The position numbers were made by a program, and so were the translations under genes. 40,742 nt of DNA from assembly GCA_023954375.1 (NCBI GenBank), contig JAMLIC010000071.1, forward strand, positions 1-40,742, read 5' to 3'. Below, in pieces: positions 15,096 through 22,482 of this stretch. The notes beneath the pieces were generated by a model that saw nothing but the letters and a program-made list of their open reading frames with translations, had not been told where the DNA came from and made no database searches. How positions within the stretch are numbered: the first letter of the stretch is position 1; each line of letters begins with the position of its first letter. This stretch comes from Planctomycetota bacterium (GTDB taxonomy: Bacteria; Planctomycetota; J058).

Positions 15096-15760
15096 CGATC
15101 CAGCAGCGCGGGGATCCCGGCGAGCGCCGCCTCGTAGGGGTGGTCGACCGGGTGGTGGCCCGAGCCGTCGTAGCGGAGCACGAAGTCGCGGTCGATCACC
15201 TGGAAGCCCGGGACCAGGGCGTAGCTGGCGGGGTTCACGTAGCGCTCGTCGCCCACGAGGACGAGCGCGTTGTCCGCGCGGTCGAGCCCGAAGTGCTCGG
15301 CCCACGCGCGCGCGTCGGCGACCGTGGGCGCCCGCTCCGCCGGGAGGTCGAAGAGGAGGAGGTGCACGAGGACCAGGTCGGGCTCGCGCTCCCAGTCGAC
15401 CCCCGCGTAGCGCCGCAGGAGCTCGCCGAACGACGGCAGGCCCTCCTGCGCGAACGCCCCGCGGAAGGTGCCCCTCCGATGGGCGCCCGCGTAGGCCTGG
15501 CAGGCGGGGCAGCCCATGCCGATCGGCTCGACGACGATCACCTTGCCCTCGAGGCGGGAGAGCCGCGTGGGCTGCCCGCGGTGGTCGAGGAGCTCGAGGT
15601 CCGGGTAGCGCTCGCCCCGGACCGGCGGCCAGGCGTGCGGCAGCGGCTTCACGCTCGCGCCCGAGCGCGCCCCCGCCTCCCCGCCCCGCAGGCGCCAGGC
15701 CCACGCGCCCGCGGCCCCGAGGACGAGCACGACCAGCAGCAGCGCCCTCGCGTCCCTCAC
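15092..15760 (-). CDS. membrane-anchored thioredoxin-fold (redoxin) protein
   Basis: This protein of about 222 residues has an N-terminal signal anchor (ALLLVVLVLGAAGAWAW) and an exported thioredoxin-like domain. It begins PDLELLDHRGQPTRLSRLEGKVIVVEP and then has GMGCPACQ, a CX2C redox pair. A conserved late segment (PGFQVIDRDFVLRYDGSG) corresponds to the AhpC/TSA-type strand pair. It probably reduces or oxidises thiols outside the cytoplasm. The cysteines are encoded by normal codons, so it is not a selenoprotein. GTG 15760 is preferred over GTG 15766 because GGAGG lies five bases upstream of the former and directly abuts the latter. Confidence 0.75.
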   Translation of the reverse strand: MRDARALLLVVLVLGAAGAWAWRLRGGEAGARSGASVKPLPHAWPPVRGERYPDLELLDHRGQPTRLSRLEGKVIVVEPIGMGCPACQAYAGAHRRGTFRGAFAQEGLPSFGELLRRYAGVDWEREPDLVLVHLLLFDLPAERAPTVADARAWAEHFGLDRADNALVLVGDERYVNPASYALVPGFQVIDRDFVLRYDGSGHHPVDHPYEAALAGIPALLDR

Positions 15761-15777
15761 GCGCACCTCCCGAGGGG

Positions 15778-15783
15778 AGCATA
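15778..15783 (-). promoter_or_regulatory. -10 element TATGCT of the thioredoxin-like gene
   Basis: The minus strand reads TATGCT, followed by a leader of about ten bases that contains GGGAGG before GTG 15760. The same hexamer precedes panC and the CitE-like gene. Confidence 0.45.
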
Positions 15784-15825
15784 GAGGGGGCGCGCTCGCC
15801 TGGCAACCAGATCACCAGGGTGACG

Positions 15826-17379
15826 TCACTGGCGCGCGCCGGCGGCGGCCTCGAGCCGCTCCAGGCGGCGGGTGTACTCGAGGAGCGGGTCGCCCTGCGC
15901 GCCCGCCCGGCGGGCGAGGAGCGCCGCGCGGCGCTGGAACGCCAGGGCGTCGCCCGGACGGCCGAGCTGCGCCAGCGCCTCGGCCAGCGTGTCGAGCGCC
16001 GCCGCGAGCTGGGCGTCGTCGCGGCGCAGCGCGCGGAGCGGCGCCTCGAGCGCGTCGACCGCCCGCCGCGACAGGGCCTCGGCGCGGGCCGGGTCGCGCA
16101 GGGCGGGGTCGTGTCGGGTGAGGAGGAGCCAGGCCAGCGCGTTGAGGACGAGGGGGTCCTCGTCCGCGGCCGCGGGCTCGAGCAGGGCGAGCGCCTCCTC
16201 CTCGGCGGCGCGGGCGGCGTCGGCGTCGCCCGCCAGGGCGTGGAGCTCGGCCGTCGTCAGGCGCAGGTGCGCGCGCTCGAGCGGCGGCAGGTCGAGGTCG
16301 GCGCGCCCGGCGCGCTCCGCCATGCCGCGCACCGCCCCGAGCACGTCGGGAGGGACGTCGCCGTGGAGGCGGAAGCTCGCCGCGAGGCGCGCCATGGCCT
16401 CGACGTCGTCGGGCGCCGCGGCGAGCCGCCGCAGGAGCACCGCGCGCGCGTCGTCGTGCCGCCCCGCCTGCGAGAGGGCCCCGGCCAGCGCCGCCGTGAG
16501 GTCCCGCGCGTGCGGGTGGGCCGGGGCCTCCCGCTGGAGGCGCGCGTGGACCTTCAGCAGGTCGTCGACCTGGTCGACCGGACGCCCGGCCAGGGCCATC
16601 CACGCGAACGCCGCCAGGCACAAGCTCCCCGCCCCCCAGGCGAGGGCCCGCGCGGGCCGCCCCGCGGGCGCCTCCGGCTCGCGCAGGAGGGCGCTCGCGC
16701 CGAGGCCGACCAGGAGCCCGCCCAGGTGGCCGTAGTTGTCGACGATCGGCAGCCAGAACACCTGGAGCGACACGCCGAGGACGAAGGTCAGGACGACGGC
16801 GAAGAGCAGCCGCTGCCCGAGCACCATGCGCAGTCGCGAGCGGAACGGCTCCCGCGCGACCCACGTCGCCCCGAGGAGCAGGCCCGCGAGGCCCAGGATC
16901 GCCCCCGAGGCGCCGACGGACGGGAGCGGCTGGAACACGGCCGACAGGACCGTGCCGCCGACCGCGCTGAGCAGGTAGACCGCCAGCATGCGGTGCGTCC
17001 CCCAGAGCATCTCGACGAGCGGGGCGAGCTGGATCAGCGCCAGGCCGTTGAGGGTGAGGTGGAGGAGGCCGCCGTGCAGGAAGGCGGCGCAGAAGAAGCG
17101 GTAGTACTCGCCCTCCTCGAGCGCCAGGTCGTGGCGCACGGCGCCGAGGCGGCGCAGCGACGGCTCGTCGGGGCCGCCCAGCACGACCGTCAGCAGGTAG
17201 AAGACGAGCACGGCGAGCACGATCGCCGCCGACCCGGGGAACATGACGTGCAGCGGCGGGCGCGGCAGCGGCGGGGGCCCGGCCCCGGCGCCGTGCCCCG
17301 CCGCCGGCCCGCCGGGGCCCGGCGGGCTCGACGAGGCGATCGGGGGCTGGCCGGCGGCGTCGGGCACCGCGACCATCAT
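15826..17379 (-). CDS. rhomboid-family intramembrane serine protease with C-terminal TPR domain
   Basis: This 517-residue protein starts at ATG behind GGAGGG. A Pro/Gly-rich cytoplasmic leader (1-45) precedes a six- to seven-helix rhomboid core. HGGLLHLTLN carries H102, H107 and N111, GASG at 156-159 holds the catalytic S158, and GHLGG at 217-221 holds the partner H218. All residues needed for Ser-His dyad proteolysis are present. From about 245 the protein is soluble, with helical TPR-like repeats (SQAGRHDDARAVLLRRL, LAEALAQLGRPGDALAFQRRA). Rhomboids cleave membrane proteins within or near the bilayer, and the TPR part probably recruits substrates or partners. It is divergent from the MJ0042-type gene 63 bases away. 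Confidence 0.9.
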   Translation of the reverse strand: MMVAVPDAAGQPPIASSSPPGPGGPAAGHGAGAGPPPLPRPPLHVMFPGSAAIVLAVLVFYLLTVVLGGPDEPSLRRLGAVRHDLALEEGEYYRFFCAAFLHGGLLHLTLNGLALIQLAPLVEMLWGTHRMLAVYLLSAVGGTVLSAVFQPLPSVGASGAILGLAGLLLGATWVAREPFRSRLRMVLGQRLLFAVVLTFVLGVSLQVFWLPIVDNYGHLGGLLVGLGASALLREPEAPAGRPARALAWGAGSLCLAAFAWMALAGRPVDQVDDLLKVHARLQREAPAHPHARDLTAALAGALSQAGRHDDARAVLLRRLAAAPDDVEAMARLAASFRLHGDVPPDVLGAVRGMAERAGRADLDLPPLERAHLRLTTAELHALAGDADAARAAEEEALALLEPAAADEDPLVLNALAWLLLTRHDPALRDPARAEALSRRAVDALEAPLRALRRDDAQLAAALDTLAEALAQLGRPGDALAFQRRAALLARRAGAQGDPLLEYTRRLERLEAAAGARQ

Positions 17380-17430
17380 ATCGCCCTCCGGCGGGCCCCG
17401 GCGGCCGGGGCCCCGGGCCGAGGCCCGCGC

Positions 17431-17436
17431 TACACT
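17431..17436 (+). promoter_or_regulatory. -10 element (TACACT) for a leaderless mRNA
   Basis: TACACT is followed by exactly six bases and the GTG start at 17443. No Shine-Dalgarno fits in this space, so transcription and translation probably start together. Confidence 0.5.
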
Positions 17437-17442
17437 CGGCGT

Positions 17443-18168
17443 GTGCCCGCCGGGATCGAGTTCGAGTGCCCCCACTGCGGCCGGCTCACCCGCGTCCCCA
17501 TGACGCTGGCCGGCAAGCAGGGCCGCTGCAGCGGCTGCCGCAGGGTCATCGAGGTCCCGTCCGGGGTGCCCCCCTCGGGCCGCACGCCGGACCCGGAGGA
17601 CGGGTTGCTCGAGGTCCTCGACGCGCGCCGCGCCTCCGAGCGCGTGGCGCGCCGGACGTCGGAGCGGCGCGAGCAGGCCCGCCGCCCCTCCGAGGCGGCC
17701 GGGGAGGTCGAGGCCGACGACGCCCGGCGCCGGGCGTCGGCGCGGCGCGAGCAGGCGCGGCGGCCGTCCGAGGCGGCCGGGCAGGTCCAGGCCGAAGACG
17801 TCCTGGGCCCGGCGTCGGAGCGGCGCGAGCAGGTCCGGCGGCCGTCCGAGGTGGCGGGTCGGGTCGTCGCGGACGGCGACGTCGGCGACGACGACGAGGG
17901 CTCGACGGCCCGGATCGACCTGCGGGCGGCGCCGCAGGGGCCCGTGCCGTTCCGGGTGTGGTCGCGGCAGGTGCCGGTCAAGGTGTGGATCGGCTTGCCC
18001 GCGGCCGTGATCGTCCCGGCGCTGGGGATCGTGCTCTGCGTGCTCGGCCTGCGGCAGGCGCGCGCGGGCGGCATGGGCGTCCGCCTCGCCTGGGCGGGGA
18101 TCTCGATCGGCAGCGTGATCATGGCCTACAACCTGGCCCTCGCGGCGTGGATCGTGCTCCGGCGTTGA
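17443..18168 (+). CDS. MJ0042-type zinc-ribbon protein with 26-residue repeats and membrane tail
   Basis: This 241-residue protein starts at GTG. The N terminus is a zinc ribbon, CPHC (9-12) and CSGC (29-32), with the GKQGRCSGCRRVIEVP pattern common in planctomycete proteins. Residues 73-150 hold three tandem 26-residue repeats around SERREQARRPSEAAG, very rich in Arg and Glu. After an acidic patch (GDVGDDDEG) the C terminus has two hydrophobic helices (VIVPALGIVLCVLGL and SIGSVIMAYNLALAAWIVL), resembling DUF4190-type tails. It is probably a tail-anchored inner-membrane protein with cytoplasmic zinc ribbon and repeats. Function unknown. Confidence 0.75.
   Translation: MPAGIEFECPHCGRLTRVPMTLAGKQGRCSGCRRVIEVPSGVPPSGRTPDPEDGLLEVLDARRASERVARRTSERREQARRPSEAAGEVEADDARRRASARREQARRPSEAAGQVQAEDVLGPASERREQVRRPSEVAGRVVADGDVGDDDEGSTARIDLRAAPQGPVPFRVWSRQVPVKVWIGLPAAVIVPALGIVLCVLGLRQARAGGMGVRLAWAGISIGSVIMAYNLALAAWIVLRR
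17659..17892 (+). repeat. three 78-bp tandem repeats inside a coding region
   Basis: Units begin at 17659, 17737 and 17815, each exactly 78 bases (26 codons), starting TCGG(A/C)GCGGCGCGAGCAGG. The second and third share long identical stretches, while the first is more diverged by synonymous changes. The equal length and frame preservation point to duplication under coding selection. Confidence 0.85.
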
Positions 18169-18310
18169 GCGGCGGCCGCACGCGTTCGAATCTCGTCGCC
18201 GTCAGGGCGGCCGGTCGGGTTATTCTCGTGGTGTCCTCGGCACTTGCCGCGCTGAGCCGCGTTGGTCTCGCGTTTGTTGCGACGGGTCGTGTGCCGGACG
18301 GGGGATCCAC

Positions 18311-19030
18311 ATGCGGGTGAGCAGGTACGGCGCGGCGACGTGCGCCCTCCAGGTCGGCACGCTCTTGGCGCTCGGCGCGGCCGCCGCCGGCGCGGCGGTG
18401 GCCCTGGGGCATCCGGCGCTCGCGTGGAGCGGGGTGGTGCCCGTGGCCCTCGGCCTGTTCGTGCTCAGCTTCTACCGCGACCCCGAGCGCCAGGGCCCGA
18501 CCGACCCCGACCTCTGGGTCTCGCCGGCCGACGGCGTGGTCACGGACATCGCGACGGTCGACGAGCCGCACTTCATCGGCGGCAAGGCGCTGCGCGTGGG
18601 GATCTTCCTCTCGCCGCTGAACGTCCACGTCAACCGGAGCCCCGTCGCCGGCGTCGTCGAGGCGGTCGTGCCCCGGCCCGGGCTGTGCCTGCCGGCCACC
18701 GGCCCCGCGTGCATCGACCAGAACGAGTCGACGCTCCTCGGCCTGCGCACCGATGCCGGCCTGCGCGTCGGTGTCCGGCAGGTCACCGGCGCGCTGGCGC
18801 GCACGATCGTGTGCGCGGCGACCCCGGGCCAGCGCCTCGCCCGCGGCGAGCGCTACGGCATGATCAAGCTGGGCTCGCGCACCGAGGTCCTCGTGCCCGC
18901 CGACGCCGGCTTCGCGCCGGCCGTGGCGCTCGGGCAGGCGGTCCGCGGGGGCGAGACGGTGATCGGGCGCCTCGGGGTTGCCGCCGGCGCGGCGGGCGCC
19001 GAGCGTGACGAGCAGGGGAGGGCGGGATGA
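18311..19030 (+). CDS. psd: phosphatidylserine decarboxylase
   Basis: This 239-residue protein starts at ATG behind GGGGGA. It begins with two hydrophobic helices, then the Psd core: FYRDPER, VSPADGVV (70-77), FLSPLNVHVNR (99-109), and the self-cleavage site GS at 188-189 inside MIKLGSRTEV. Autocleavage at Gly-Ser makes the pyruvoyl group that decarboxylates phosphatidylserine to phosphatidylethanolamine at the inner membrane. The short length and GSR context match the compact proteobacterial/planctomycete subfamily rather than the E. coli form. Its stop overlaps the pssA start (ATGA), so substrate-making and substrate-using enzymes are coupled. Confidence 0.92.
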   Translation: MRVSRYGAATCALQVGTLLALGAAAAGAAVALGHPALAWSGVVPVALGLFVLSFYRDPERQGPTDPDLWVSPADGVVTDIATVDEPHFIGGKALRVGIFLSPLNVHVNRSPVAGVVEAVVPRPGLCLPATGPACIDQNESTLLGLRTDAGLRVGVRQVTGALARTIVCAATPGQRLARGERYGMIKLGSRTEVLVPADAGFAPAVALGQAVRGGETVIGRLGVAAGAAGAERDEQGRAG

Positions 19031-19965
19031 CGAGCGGGCGAAACCGTCGGCGGCGTCGGATCCGGGAGCGCGCGCGCGAGGGGCTGGCGATCCTCCCCAG
19101 CCTGCTCACGCTGGGCAACATGCTCTGCGGCTTCTACGCGATCGTCCACGTGGCCAGCGTGCAGTGGAACGCGCAGGGCGTCCCGCACCCCGAGCGGGCC
19201 TTCTTCCACGCGTCGGTGGCGATCCTCCTGGCCATGGTCTTCGACATGCTCGACGGCCGCGTGGCCCGCATGACGCGCACGACGAGCGACTTCGGCGGCC
19301 AGCTCGACTCGCTCGCCGACGCGATCAGCTTCGGCGTCGCGCCCGCCGTCATGGTGGCCATGCTCAACTCGTGGGCGCGGTGGGGCTGGGCGGAGGACGC
19401 GCAGTTCTGGGCGAAGATGTCCTGGGTGTTCGGCGCCGCCTACGCCGCGGGCGCCGTGATCCGCCTGGCGCGCTTCAACACCGAGACCTCGTCGCACAGC
19501 GAGGAGGCCCACCGATACTTCAAGGGCCTGCCGTCGCCGGCGGCCGCCGGCGTGATCGCCTCGCTCGTGCTCCTGCAGTACTACCTGCAGAGCCCGCGCT
19601 CGCGCCTCTCGTGGGTGAACCCCGAGATCGTCAACATCACCGCCCTGCTCCCCTTCGTCGCGCTCGCCGTGGGCTACCTGATGGTCTCGCAGTTCCGCTA
19701 CGTGCACGTCGCCAACGTGCTCCTGCGCGGGCGGAAGCCCTTCGAGTACCTGACCGCCGTGGTGTTCGGCGGTGTGCTCTTCGCCCTGTTCCCGGAGCCG
19801 GCGCTGGCGCTCCTCTTCTGCGGCTTCGCCAGCACCGGGCCGGTGCTCGCGTTCTATCGCTGGATGCACCCGCAGCCCACGCCGCTGGCGCTGGGCCTCC
19901 CCGCGCCGGGCCTCCCCGCCGACCGCGACGCGCCGCCCGAGCAGCCGGCGGCGCCGCAGGCCTGA
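19027..19965 (+). CDS. pssA: CDP-diacylglycerol-serine O-phosphatidyltransferase
   Basis: This 312-residue polytopic membrane protein carries the CDP-alcohol phosphatidyltransferase signature at 73-98 (DMLDGRVAR, then DFGGQLDSLAD: DGX2ARX8GX3DX3D). It condenses CDP-diacylglycerol with serine to give phosphatidylserine, which Psd then decarboxylates. A basic N terminus (NRRRRRIRERAREG) precedes the first helix. About eight hydrophobic segments follow, and the last 25 residues are Pro/Ala-rich. It is coupled to psd by a 4-base overlap and followed after 1 base by folK. Confidence 0.92.
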   Translation: MTSGRNRRRRRIRERAREGLAILPSLLTLGNMLCGFYAIVHVASVQWNAQGVPHPERAFFHASVAILLAMVFDMLDGRVARMTRTTSDFGGQLDSLADAISFGVAPAVMVAMLNSWARWGWAEDAQFWAKMSWVFGAAYAAGAVIRLARFNTETSSHSEEAHRYFKGLPSPAAAGVIASLVLLQYYLQSPRSRLSWVNPEIVNITALLPFVALAVGYLMVSQFRYVHVANVLLRGRKPFEYLTAVVFGGVLFALFPEPALALLFCGFASTGPVLAFYRWMHPQPTPLALGLPAPGLPADRDAPPEQPAAPQA

Positions 19966-19966
19966 G

Positions 19967-20440
19967 ATGGCCCGGGCGCTCGTGGCGCTGGGGAGCAACC
20001 AGGGCGACCGGGTCGCGCTCCTCGAGCGGGCCCTGGTCGAGCTCGCCGGGCTGCGGGGGACGCAGGTCGTCGCCGCCGCCGACCCCGTGGAGACCGCCGC
20101 CGAGCGGCGCGAGGACGGCGGGCCGTTCCTCAACTCGGCGGCGCTGCTCGAGACCTCGCTCCCGCCGCGCGCGCTGCTCGAGCACCTGCACGAGGTCGAG
20201 CGGCGGCTCGGCCGCGAGCGGGCCACGCCCGGGCGCGGCCCGCGCCTGATCGACCTCGACCTGATCCTCTACGAGCGCGTCGTCGTCCGGCGCGGGGCGG
20301 GGTTCGAGCTCCCGCATCCGCGCTTCCGCTCGCGGCGCTTCGTCCTCGAGCCCGCGGCGCAGATCGCGCCGCAGATGATCGACCCGGTCACGCGCCGGAC
20401 GGTCGCCGACCTGCTGCGGCTCGCCCCCCGCGGGCTTTGA
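19967..20440 (+). CDS. folK: 2-amino-4-hydroxy-6-hydroxymethyldihydropteridine diphosphokinase
   Basis: This 157-residue protein starts at ATG one base after the pssA stop. HPPK motifs are all visible: ALGSNQGDR near the N terminus, GGPFLNSAALLET in the middle, and PGRGPRLIDLDLILY with the Mg2+-binding aspartates, then LPHPRFRSRRFVLEPAAQIAP. The enzyme pyrophosphorylates hydroxymethyldihydropterin with ATP in folate synthesis. Its place behind psd-pssA is operonic by spacing rather than by pathway. Confidence 0.93.
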   Translation: MARALVALGSNQGDRVALLERALVELAGLRGTQVVAAADPVETAAERREDGGPFLNSAALLETSLPPRALLEHLHEVERRLGRERATPGRGPRLIDLDLILYERVVVRRGAGFELPHPRFRSRRFVLEPAAQIAPQMIDPVTRRTVADLLRLAPRGL

Positions 20441-20587
20441 CGACCTGGGCCCGCCGGGTCCAGGTCGTCTGATCCCGAAGTGGCGCCGTGACTTCGACGC
20501 TGCGCCCGTCGTGCGCACCCGCGGTGCGACGCGCGCGGGTAGCGCGTCCGCCGCAAGCACTTACCCGCCGGTCGGGCCTTTGCGTCT

Positions 20588-20601
20588 CCTCCTTCGGGAG
20601 G
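20588..20601 (+). promoter_or_regulatory. UUCG hairpin that hides the Shine-Dalgarno of the cytochrome gene
   Basis: CCTCC-TTCG-GGAGG is a 5-bp stem closed by the very stable cUUCGg tetraloop. Its 3' arm is the GGAGG that precedes GTG 20608 by six bases. In RNA it would block ribosome access unless melted. Confidence 0.5.
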
Positions 20602-20607
20602 TGCGCC

Positions 20608-22398
20608 GTGAGAGGATCGCCGCTGGGCCAGGTCGCCGCGCTGCTGCTCGCGGCGGCGGCGCTCGTGAGCGGCTGCGGCGGCGGCGGCGGCCGCGCCGGC
20701 CGGGTCGTCGCGGCGGCGACGCCGGCGACGCCGGCGCCGCCGACCACCCAGACCCACGTCTTCGGCAAGGCCACCTGGCCGCACCCGGCCGCCCTGCAGG
20801 AGGTCGAGCTGGGCCGCTACGCCACCTCGCCCCTGTGCGCTCGCTGCCACAGCGCCTCGCCCCAGGCCACGGCCATGCGCGACGGCGCGGGCGAGGCGAT
20901 CGGCGCGCACGACCTGTGGCAGGCGACGATGATGGCCAACGCCTCGCGCGACCCGCTCTGGCGGGCCGAGGTCTCGGTCGAGGTGCAGGCCACCCCGGCG
21001 GCGCGCGCCGCGATCGAGGCCAAGTGCATGAGCTGCCACACGCCCATGGCCAGCGTCCACGCGCGGAGCCTGAGCCAGCCGCTGCGGCTGGCGCTCCTCG
21101 GCCAGGACACGCCCGAGGCGCAGCTCGCGCTCGACGGCGTGTCGTGCACCCACTGCCACCAGATCGAGGCCGACCCGGCGAACGTCGCCGCGACCTTCAA
21201 CGGCAACGAGCGCCTCACCGCCAACAAGGACCTCCTCGGTCCCCACGACCAGCCGCAGGGCACGCCCATGTTCCTGCGCACCGGCTACCTGCCGCGCAAG
21301 GGCGACCACGTCCGCTCGTCGGCGCAGTGCGCCAGCTGCCACACGCTCTACACGACGACGCTCGCGCCGGACGGGACGCCGACGGGCGGGACCCACCCGG
21401 AGCAGACGGCCTACCTCGAGTGGCAGAACTCGGTCTTCGACGAGACGCGGCCGCTCCCGGCGGCCGAGGCCCGGAGCTGCCAGGCGTGCCACATGCCGTC
21501 GCAGGACCGGGGCGCGCCGCTCGCCACGAAGATCGCCCGTGACAACGGCGGCCAGGACTACCCCAACCTCTCGGACCGCGCGCCCGTCGGCAGGCACCTG
21601 TTCGTGGGCGGCAACACGCTCGTGCTCTCGATCCTGCGCGACAACGCCGCGGACCTGCGGCCCGCGGCGCCGGCGGCGGCGTTCGACGCCGTGATCGCCG
21701 CCACGCGCGAGCAGCTCCGGACGCGCACGGCGACCGTGTCGATCGCGCCGGCCGTGCGCTCGGGCGACGCGCTGACCCTGGCGGTGCGCGTCGAGAACCT
21801 GACCGGGCACAAGCTGCCCACCGGGCATCCGACGCGGCGGCTCTGGCTGCGGCTGCGGGTGCTCGACGCGCAGGGCCGGGTGGTCTTCGCCTCCGGCGAG
21901 CACGACGCGGCCGGGCGCCTCGTCGACGCCACGGGGCGGCCCCTGCCGGGCGAGGCGGCCGGGGGGCCGACCTACCCGCACCGGGACCGGGTCACGGCGC
22001 CCGACGAGGTCCAGGTGTGGGAGGCCGTCATGCGCGACCGGAGCGGCGCGCCCACGTGGCTGCTCATGCGCGCCGAGGGCTACTGGAAGGACGACCGGCT
22101 CCTGCCGCGGGGCTGGGACCCCTCGCACCCGGCCGCGGCCGACACGGCGCCGGCTGGCGTCGCGGGGGACGTCGACTTCGGGCCCGGGGGTGACACGGTG
22201 CGCTACGAGGTCGTGGCGCCGCTCGCGAGCGGCCCCTACGAGGTCGAGGCGACGGTCCTCTACCAGCCGCTGTCGGCCAGGTTCGCGGCCGAGCTGTTCC
22301 GTTACGCCACCCCCGAGGTCGAGGCGTTCCGCGCTTACTACGAGGCGGCGGACCGCACGCCCGAGTCCGTCGCCCGGGCCGTCACCTCGGCGCCGTGA
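20608..22398 (+). CDS. five-heme c-type cytochrome lipoprotein
   Basis: This 596-residue protein starts at GTG, chosen because GGAGG is six bases upstream and the protein then begins with a lipoprotein signal peptide ending LVSGC (Cys23). Five CXXCH heme-attachment sites are at residues 77-81 (CARCH), 140-144 (CMSCH), 180-184 (CTHCH), 241-245 (CASCH) and 291-295 (CQACH). The WQATMMANASRDPLWRAE segment resembles uncharacterised multiheme proteins of planctomycetes and acidobacteria. The last 250 residues have no heme and look beta-rich (AVRVENLTGHKLPTGHP). It is exported, lipid-anchored and probably transfers electrons in the periplasm. Donor and acceptor are unknown. Confidence 0.88.
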   Translation: MRGSPLGQVAALLLAAAALVSGCGGGGGRAGRVVAAATPATPAPPTTQTHVFGKATWPHPAALQEVELGRYATSPLCARCHSASPQATAMRDGAGEAIGAHDLWQATMMANASRDPLWRAEVSVEVQATPAARAAIEAKCMSCHTPMASVHARSLSQPLRLALLGQDTPEAQLALDGVSCTHCHQIEADPANVAATFNGNERLTANKDLLGPHDQPQGTPMFLRTGYLPRKGDHVRSSAQCASCHTLYTTTLAPDGTPTGGTHPEQTAYLEWQNSVFDETRPLPAAEARSCQACHMPSQDRGAPLATKIARDNGGQDYPNLSDRAPVGRHLFVGGNTLVLSILRDNAADLRPAAPAAAFDAVIAATREQLRTRTATVSIAPAVRSGDALTLAVRVENLTGHKLPTGHPTRRLWLRLRVLDAQGRVVFASGEHDAAGRLVDATGRPLPGEAAGGPTYPHRDRVTAPDEVQVWEAVMRDRSGAPTWLLMRAEGYWKDDRLLPRGWDPSHPAAADTAPAGVAGDVDFGPGGDTVRYEVVAPLASGPYEVEATVLYQPLSARFAAELFRYATPEVEAFRAYYEAADRTPESVARAVTSAP

Positions 22399-22425
22399 CC
22401 CGGCCCCCTCCGGGGGAGGGCCGGG
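22399..22425 (+). terminator. GC-rich hairpin after the cytochrome gene
   Basis: CCCGGCC(CC)CTCC pairs with GGAGGGCCGGG, 11 bp with a two-base bulge. It begins at the base after the stop codon. No T-tract follows. Confidence 0.45.
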
Positions 22426-22445
22426 CGGTCGGCGCGCCCGCTGGC

Positions 22446-22451
22446 TAGGAT
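22446..22451 (+). promoter_or_regulatory. possible -10 (TAGGAT) of the FAD oxidoreductase gene
   Basis: TAGGAT would start transcription near 22458. The leader has GCGGAG before ATG 22483. No clear -35 box. Confidence 0.3.
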
Positions 22452-22482
22452 GGATCGGCGGGGGGGGACCGCGGAGCCGCCC

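Noticed and set aside
15092..15760. The thioredoxin-like protein as a selenoprotein, given tRNA-Sec in the window.
   Set aside because: The active site is an ordinary CX2C pair and there is no in-frame TGA before the natural stop.
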